Shown one piece after another: positions 59,810-64,000 of a stretch of 64,000 bases of DNA (positions within the stretch are counted from its first letter, which is position 1; every line of letters begins with the position of its first letter). Where the stretch lies: contig CAKKRJ010000010.1 in the NCBI GenBank assembly GCA_919902775.1, forward strand, positions 124,001 through 188,000, written 5' to 3'. A program made the translations under genes and the position numbers. Source of the DNA: Burkholderiaceae bacterium (GTDB lineage Bacteria > Pseudomonadota > Gammaproteobacteria > Burkholderiales > Burkholderiaceae_C). The notes beneath the pieces were generated by a model. It worked only from the letters and a program-made list of their open reading frames with translations, did not search any database and was not told where the DNA came from.

Positions 59810-60925
59810 ATGCCCACGCCAATGACCACATTCACCCACCTGGCCTGCATCGCCAGCGCCTTGCTCACCGCCAGCGCCAGCCAGGCGCAACCGACACCCG
59901 TGGGCATGCGCCAGATCCAATCCGGCAACATGCCCATCACCTTGGTCTACCCCACAGCGGCTGCGGCTCAAGACGTCACTTACGGCGCATTCACCGTCCA
60001 AATCGCCAGCAACGCCGCGCCTTTGCCTGCCGCTTCAACAGCGGCAACTGGCAAGCGGGCGCTCATCGTCTTGTCACACGGCACCGCAGGCAGCGCCCTG
60101 CCCGACCACGCGCTGGCCGCCACGCTGGCCCGCGCCGGTTTTGTCGTGGCCCAGCCCGAGCACCGGGGCGACAACTGGCAAGACTTCAGCAAAGCAGGCC
60201 CCGAAAGCTGGCAAACCCGCCCACAAGACGTGAGCGATGCCATCGACGCCGTGGCGCATGACCCGGTGTTGGCACCGCTGGTGGACACCCGCCGTGTGGG
60301 CGTGCACGGCATGTCGGCAGGCGGTGTGACGGCCTTGGCGTTGGCGGGTGCGCAGTGGCGCATGCTTGATCTGGCCCGACACTGTGCCTGGCACTTGAAC
60401 GACGACATCGGCTTTTGCCTGAACGGACTGGCCGAGCACCCGGTCTGGCAAATGGTGCGCAAAGGACAGTTTTTCATGGCCAGGGCCTTGTCAGAGACCA
60501 ATGCACCCGCCAGCATGAAAGCGGTGCACGGCGGCAAAAGCAGCAGCGAAGCCCCAGACCCGCGCCCCGACACGCGCGTGGCAGCCGTGAGCGTTGCCGT
60601 GCCCGTGGGGGCCATCTTCACAGCACCAAGCCTTGCGCGCATCACCCTGCCCATGGGCCTGACCACCGCAGGCCAGGACCTGGTGCTGGTGCCGCGCTGG
60701 CACAGTGACCACATATTGCAGCACTGCAAAACCTGCACCACTTTGTCAAACCACCCGCAAGCCGGACACTTTGACTGGCTCTCCCCGTGGCCAGCCAGCG
60801 TGGCCAAAACCGTGGCCGCCACCCAAATGCGCGGCGGCATGCCCAACCCGGCGTTCACGGACACCGAACGCCAAAAAGGGTTTGACCAGATCGCTTCGTT
60901 CTTCCAGAAAACGCTGCACCCATGA
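59810..60925 (+). CDS. exported dienelactone hydrolase-like protein
   Basis: This 371-residue protein has a signal peptide (about residues 1-26, cleavage near ASQA). The alpha/beta-hydrolase domain of the 'predicted dienelactone hydrolase' group (COG4188) shows LIVLSHGTAGSALPDHALAATLARAGFVVAQPEHRGDNW and the nucleophile elbow VHGMSAGGV (Ser near 169). The C-terminal His is probably in AGHFDWLSPW. It acts in the periplasm or outside; the substrate is unknown. AAAGG lies before the ATG. Its stop overlaps the histidine kinase start (ATGA). Confidence 0.85.
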   Translation: MPTPMTTFTHLACIASALLTASASQAQPTPVGMRQIQSGNMPITLVYPTAAAAQDVTYGAFTVQIASNAAPLPAASTAATGKRALIVLSHGTAGSALPDHALAATLARAGFVVAQPEHRGDNWQDFSKAGPESWQTRPQDVSDAIDAVAHDPVLAPLVDTRRVGVHGMSAGGVTALALAGAQWRMLDLARHCAWHLNDDIGFCLNGLAEHPVWQMVRKGQFFMARALSETNAPASMKAVHGGKSSSEAPDPRPDTRVAAVSVAVPVGAIFTAPSLARITLPMGLTTAGQDLVLVPRWHSDHILQHCKTCTTLSNHPQAGHFDWLSPWPASVAKTVAATQMRGGMPNPAFTDTERQKGFDQIASFFQKTLHP

Positions 60926-62052
60926 CTGCCTCCCGCCTTCTCATTTGGCTGCCGAAAGACCAACGAAAGCCCTTGCTGCAACGCCTGCTGATCGTTTGGT
61001 TGGTGGCTTTTCCGATTGCCGTGGCCACCTGGATGGGGCACAAAAGCGATGGCCTACCGCACCGCTTTGACGTGTCGCTGGTCTATGCCTACGCCATCTC
61101 CACTTGCATCTGGTTGTTCACCGATGTGTCGCGTTTTGTATTCAAGCGCCTGCTGCGCTCACAAGGACCGCACCACTGGCCGCCTGCCTTGCGCGCCAGC
61201 CTGATGTTGCTGCTGGGTATTCCCTTGGGCTATGTGTTGGGCACGCTGGTGGGCGACGCTTATGCGGGCTGGTCCACCTGGGATTTGTGGCACTTCAACC
61301 GCAACCGATTTGCAGGCATGGTGGTCAGCTCGGTGGCCATCAGCGCGGCGTTTGTGGCCTTCTTTTACCAACGCGCCAAAGCCGAATCGCTGGCCCAAGA
61401 AGTCACACAGTCGCAGCTCATGCTGCTGCAATCGCAGCTGGAGCCGCACATGCTGTTCAACACGCTGGCGCACCTGCGGGCGCTGATCGGGCACGACACA
61501 GGCCGTGCCTTGGCGATGCTCGACCACTTGAACGACTATTTGCGCACCACGCTGCAGGCCTCGCGCCAGCCTGTACACCAACCCCTTCACCCGCTGGCCG
61601 ACGAATTTTCTCGGCTGCACGATTACCTGAGCCTGATGGCGATCCGCATGGGGCCGCGTCTGGTGTTTGAACTTGACTTGCCGCCCGCACTGGCCGCAGC
61701 CCGGGTGCCCAGCTTCATCTTGCAGCCGCTGGTCGAAAACGCCATCCGACATGGGCTTGAGCCGGTGGTGGCCGGGGGTCGCATTGTCGTGCAGGCCCGC
61801 GCAGAAGGCGATCAACTGCTGCTGACGGTGCGCGACAACGGCTGCGGCATCAGTCAACTGGCGCTGACCGAATCGACTCATGCTTTGATGCCCGCCACCG
61901 AGCGCCCCGTCGCATCCTGGGGCCTGACCCATGTGCGACAGCGCCTGCACACCTTGTACAGCGAACGCGCAGGCATGCACATCAGTCCCGTGCCCACAGG
62001 AGGCACCTGCGTGGTGCTGACTTTGCCTTTAGCAACACCCGCCGCCACATGA
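60922..62052 (+). CDS. LytS/YehU-type sensor histidine kinase
   Basis: 376 residues. Four membrane helices form the sensor part (about 20-150) without a large periplasmic loop, so it may sense something in the membrane. The His_kinase domain has the phospho-His in LLQSQLEPHMLFNTLAHLRALI (H176). A HATPase_c domain follows with PSFILQPLVENAIRHGLEP (N-box), VRDNGCGI and the G-box ASWGLTHVRQRLHTLYS. The stop overlaps the response-regulator start (ATGA), so the two form a pair. Confidence 0.94.
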   Translation: MTASRLLIWLPKDQRKPLLQRLLIVWLVAFPIAVATWMGHKSDGLPHRFDVSLVYAYAISTCIWLFTDVSRFVFKRLLRSQGPHHWPPALRASLMLLLGIPLGYVLGTLVGDAYAGWSTWDLWHFNRNRFAGMVVSSVAISAAFVAFFYQRAKAESLAQEVTQSQLMLLQSQLEPHMLFNTLAHLRALIGHDTGRALAMLDHLNDYLRTTLQASRQPVHQPLHPLADEFSRLHDYLSLMAIRMGPRLVFELDLPPALAAARVPSFILQPLVENAIRHGLEPVVAGGRIVVQARAEGDQLLLTVRDNGCGISQLALTESTHALMPATERPVASWGLTHVRQRLHTLYSERAGMHISPVPTGGTCVVLTLPLATPAAT

Positions 62053-62864
62053 ACATTGCCGCCACCGCCCTGATCGCCGAAGACGAACCCCTGCTGGCGT
62101 ACGCCCTGCAAAGCGAACTGCACGCCCTATGGCCCGCACTGCGCGTGCTGGCCACCGCAGGCGACGGCCTGAGCGCCGTGCAACTGGCGCTGCAACACCG
62201 CCCCGATGTGCTGTTTTTTGACATCCGCATGCCTGGCCAAAACGGGCTTGAAGCTGCGGCCGAGCTGGCCGAAGAGTGGCCTGAACACCACGCCTTTCCG
62301 CTGCTGGTGTTTGTCACGGCCTATGACCAATACGCCATTGCCGCTTTTGACGCGCAAGCCGTGGACTATGTGCTCAAGCCCGTGCGTGCCGACCGGCTGG
62401 CCCAAACCGTGGCGCGGCTGCAAAACGGCCTGCGCCAACGCGAGATCGGCCCCAACAGCAACGCCCAACTGGACCCGGTGCTCAGCCAGCTGCGCGCATT
62501 GCTGAGCGCGTCCACCGAAGCGGCCAAACCCGAGGCCCCATTGCAGCTGCTGCAAGCCAGCGTGGGCACCCAACTGCGCATGGTGCCCGTGGCCGATGTG
62601 CTGTATCTGGAAGCCGCCGACAAATACGTGCGCGTGTTCACCACCGACGGCACCGAAGTGCTGCTGCGCACCCCGCTCAAAGAACTGATGCAACGCCTGG
62701 ACCCGCACGTGTTCTGGCAAATCCACCGAGGCAGCGTCGTCCGCGCCACCGCCATCGAATCCGTCACCCGCGACGAATCAGGCCGTCTGAGCCTGCGCCT
62801 CAAAGGCCAGCCCATGCGGCTGGGCGTGAGCCGCCTTTACGCACACTTGTTCAAGGCCATGTGA
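62049..62864 (+). CDS. LytTR-type response regulator
   Basis: 271 residues. The receiver domain (1-125) has acidic E11/D12/E13 (IAEDEPLLAYAL), the phospho-acceptor D58 in VLFFDIRMPGQNG and the Lys in VDYVLKPVRADRL. The LytTR DNA-binding domain occupies about 165-271 (VADVLYLEAADKYVRVFTTDGTEVLLRTPLKELMQRLDPHVFWQIHRGSVVRATAIESV). It is encoded in one run with its kinase and probably controls membrane or envelope genes; the target is unknown. Confidence 0.95.
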   Translation: MNIAATALIAEDEPLLAYALQSELHALWPALRVLATAGDGLSAVQLALQHRPDVLFFDIRMPGQNGLEAAAELAEEWPEHHAFPLLVFVTAYDQYAIAAFDAQAVDYVLKPVRADRLAQTVARLQNGLRQREIGPNSNAQLDPVLSQLRALLSASTEAAKPEAPLQLLQASVGTQLRMVPVADVLYLEAADKYVRVFTTDGTEVLLRTPLKELMQRLDPHVFWQIHRGSVVRATAIESVTRDESGRLSLRLKGQPMRLGVSRLYAHLFKAM

Positions 62865-62868
62865 GCCC

Positions 62869-62884
62869 GGGGGCCTGCGCCCCC
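62869..62884. terminator. hairpin between convergent genes
   Basis: GGGGGC (62869-62874), loop CTGC and GCCCCC (62879-62884), extended by GAGC/GCTC outside, stand between the response-regulator stop and the MFS stop. There is no T-run, so this may act only as a weak or Rho-assisted end for both genes. Confidence 0.5.
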
Positions 62885-62887
62885 AGC

Positions 62888-64000
62888 TCAGGCGAGGTGC
62901 AAGCGCGCCCGGCGATGGCGACGCAAGTGCCAGACCGCCATGGCCAATGACGCCAGCTGCAAGACCGCGCAAAAGTAAAACGGCGCCCCCATGCGCCAGT
63001 CGCCCCGGGGCAGATCCGACACAGCCGCCAGCAAAGGGGCGCCCAGCATCGGGGCCACCACCGCCGTCAAACTGGTCAGCGCACTGACCGCACCCATGGT
63101 CTGTCCCTGGCTGCGGCTGTCGGCAGCCGACGAGATCAGGCTTTGCACCGATGCGGCCACAGTGCCGCCCAGCAAGTTGGCGGCGATGATGGCGTACATC
63201 ATCCAGCCCTGAGTGGCCGAGCCAAACAGGCCGTAGGCCAGCGAAGACGACACCAGCCCCATGATGAGCAGCTTGTGCACCGCAAAGTGTTTGAGCAAGC
63301 GGCCCATCAGCACACCTTGCACCAGCACCGCCACGATGCCCACGGCCGCAAGCGACCAGCCGTTTTCTTGCGGCCCCCAGCCAAACTTGAAGCTGTTGTA
63401 GAGCACCCAGACGGTATAGAGGACAAACTGTGCCAGACCGCTGAGCGCCACCACGCCCACCAACGGCCCCACGCCTTTGAGCTGCGCCAGCTTGCGCAGC
63501 GATGTGACCGGGTGCGCAGCGGCCCAGGTGAACGGTTTGCGCTGCGCTGCAGGCAAGGACTCGGGCAACACGAAGTAGCCATAGAGCCAATTGAGCAAGG
63601 TCAGACTGCCCGCCACGTAAAACGGCAAATGCAAATGGACCGCCCCCAACAAGCCGCCCATCACCGGCCCGATGATGAAGCCCAGGCCCATCATGGCGCC
63701 CAGCAGGCCAAAGCGCCTGGCACGTTCTTCGGGCGCAGAAATGTCGGCCACATAGGCGTTGGCAATCGCCGCGTTGGCCTGCATGGCACCGCCCAGCGTG
63801 CGCACCGCAATCAGGCCCCACAGGGAATCGCTGAGCGCCGTGCCAAAAAAGCTCACCCCCAGCCCCATGAAACCCAACAGCAACACCGGCCTGCGCCCAT
63901 AACGGTCAGACAAGGCCCCCAGCACCGGAGAGGCCAGAAAGTTGGCCACACCAAACGCCACCGCCGCCACGCCATACCAATAGGCCTGATCGGCCTGGCT
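62888..64000 (-). CDS. MFS transporter (TCR/Tet-like), N-terminus outside window
   Basis: The visible 370 residues cover from before helix 2 to the C-terminus of a 12-helix major facilitator. The loop 2-3 motif is LGALSDRYGRRPVLLLGFMG, and helix 5 contains GLGFIIGPVMGGLLG. A Tet-like LNWLYGYFVLPESLP follows before the central loop. The frame is open to the window edge (QADQAYWYGVAAVAFGVANFLASPV), so the start lies to the right. It probably exports drugs or metabolites; the C-terminus is Arg/His-rich. Confidence 0.9.
   Translation of the reverse strand, partial: SQADQAYWYGVAAVAFGVANFLASPVLGALSDRYGRRPVLLLGFMGLGVSFFGTALSDSLWGLIAVRTLGGAMQANAAIANAYVADISAPEERARRFGLLGAMMGLGFIIGPVMGGLLGAVHLHLPFYVAGSLTLLNWLYGYFVLPESLPAAQRKPFTWAAAHPVTSLRKLAQLKGVGPLVGVVALSGLAQFVLYTVWVLYNSFKFGWGPQENGWSLAAVGIVAVLVQGVLMGRLLKHFAVHKLLIMGLVSSSLAYGLFGSATQGWMMYAIIAANLLGGTVAASVQSLISSAADSRSQGQTMGAVSALTSLTAVVAPMLGAPLLAAVSDLPRGDWRMGAPFYFCAVLQLASLAMAVWHLRRHRRARLHLA

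Overview
This 64 kb window looks like chromosomal DNA of a betaproteobacterium of the order Burkholderiales, most like the Comamonadaceae (Limnohabitans/Rhodoferax-type). This is inferred from protein signatures, from the sigma factor-DUF3619-DUF3106-RDD cluster, from several separate genes for branched-chain amino acid synthesis on one strand, and from the moderately high GC content. I see no prophage, insertion sequence, tRNA, rRNA operon or CRISPR array. Gene density is high, with many ATGA stop/start overlaps. Two pairs of divergent genes have start codons that overlap or lie only 4 bases apart. One gene runs off each end: a PBP7-like endopeptidase at the left and an MFS transporter at the right.

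Layout. Positions 1-6.7 kb (minus strand): pbpG start, leuA preceded by a leucine-rich leader peptide and attenuator, pssA, and ilvC-ilvH-ilvI behind a structured leader. 6.8-10.1 kb (plus): sigma factor, DUF3619, DUF3106, RDD protein, dgkA and a LOG-family protein in one tight run. 10.1-13.4 kb: glnB and nadE (minus), then a divergent GNAT-like protein. 13.5-16.3 kb: soluble pyrophosphatase divergent from a K+-independent membrane H+-pyrophosphatase. 16.4-21.1 kb: aldehyde dehydrogenase, then moaA-mobA-moeA for molybdenum cofactor. 21.4-25.8 kb: an RND efflux pair. 25.9-31 kb: rnhA, methyltransferase, gloB, mltD and a Tat-exported substrate-binding protein. 30.7-33.9 kb: recR-ybaB-dnaX and the SRP RNA gene. 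34-41.3 kb: a small unknown gene, a flavoprotein, trxA, rho, rpmE2, an ArnT-like membrane protein and a MATE exporter.

From 41.5 to 46.2 kb there is an accessory-looking catabolic block: a monooxygenase-domain protein, a MarR regulator divergent from a fumarylpyruvate hydrolase-like gene, and a three-part TRAP transporter with an internal terminator after the binding-protein gene. 46.3-58.6 kb returns to housekeeping: a Nudix hydrolase, an acyl-CoA synthetase, dnaG, cysE, trmJ, suhB, mutS, an Anbu-type proteasome homologue translationally coupled to mutS and to an alpha/beta hydrolase, and uppP. 58.8-62.9 kb is a run of membrane proteins, a secreted hydrolase and a LytS/LytTR two-component system.

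The most notable signals outside ordinary genes are these: the leu leader peptide, whose start may also be its transcription start; the nine-A slippery run in dnaX at the expected tau/gamma boundary; the ilv leader; two small families of dispersed palindromic repeats; and several genes whose -10-like box sits 6-10 bases before the start codon without a Shine-Dalgarno sequence, which suggests leaderless mRNAs. No clear unknown defence or mobile system was found.
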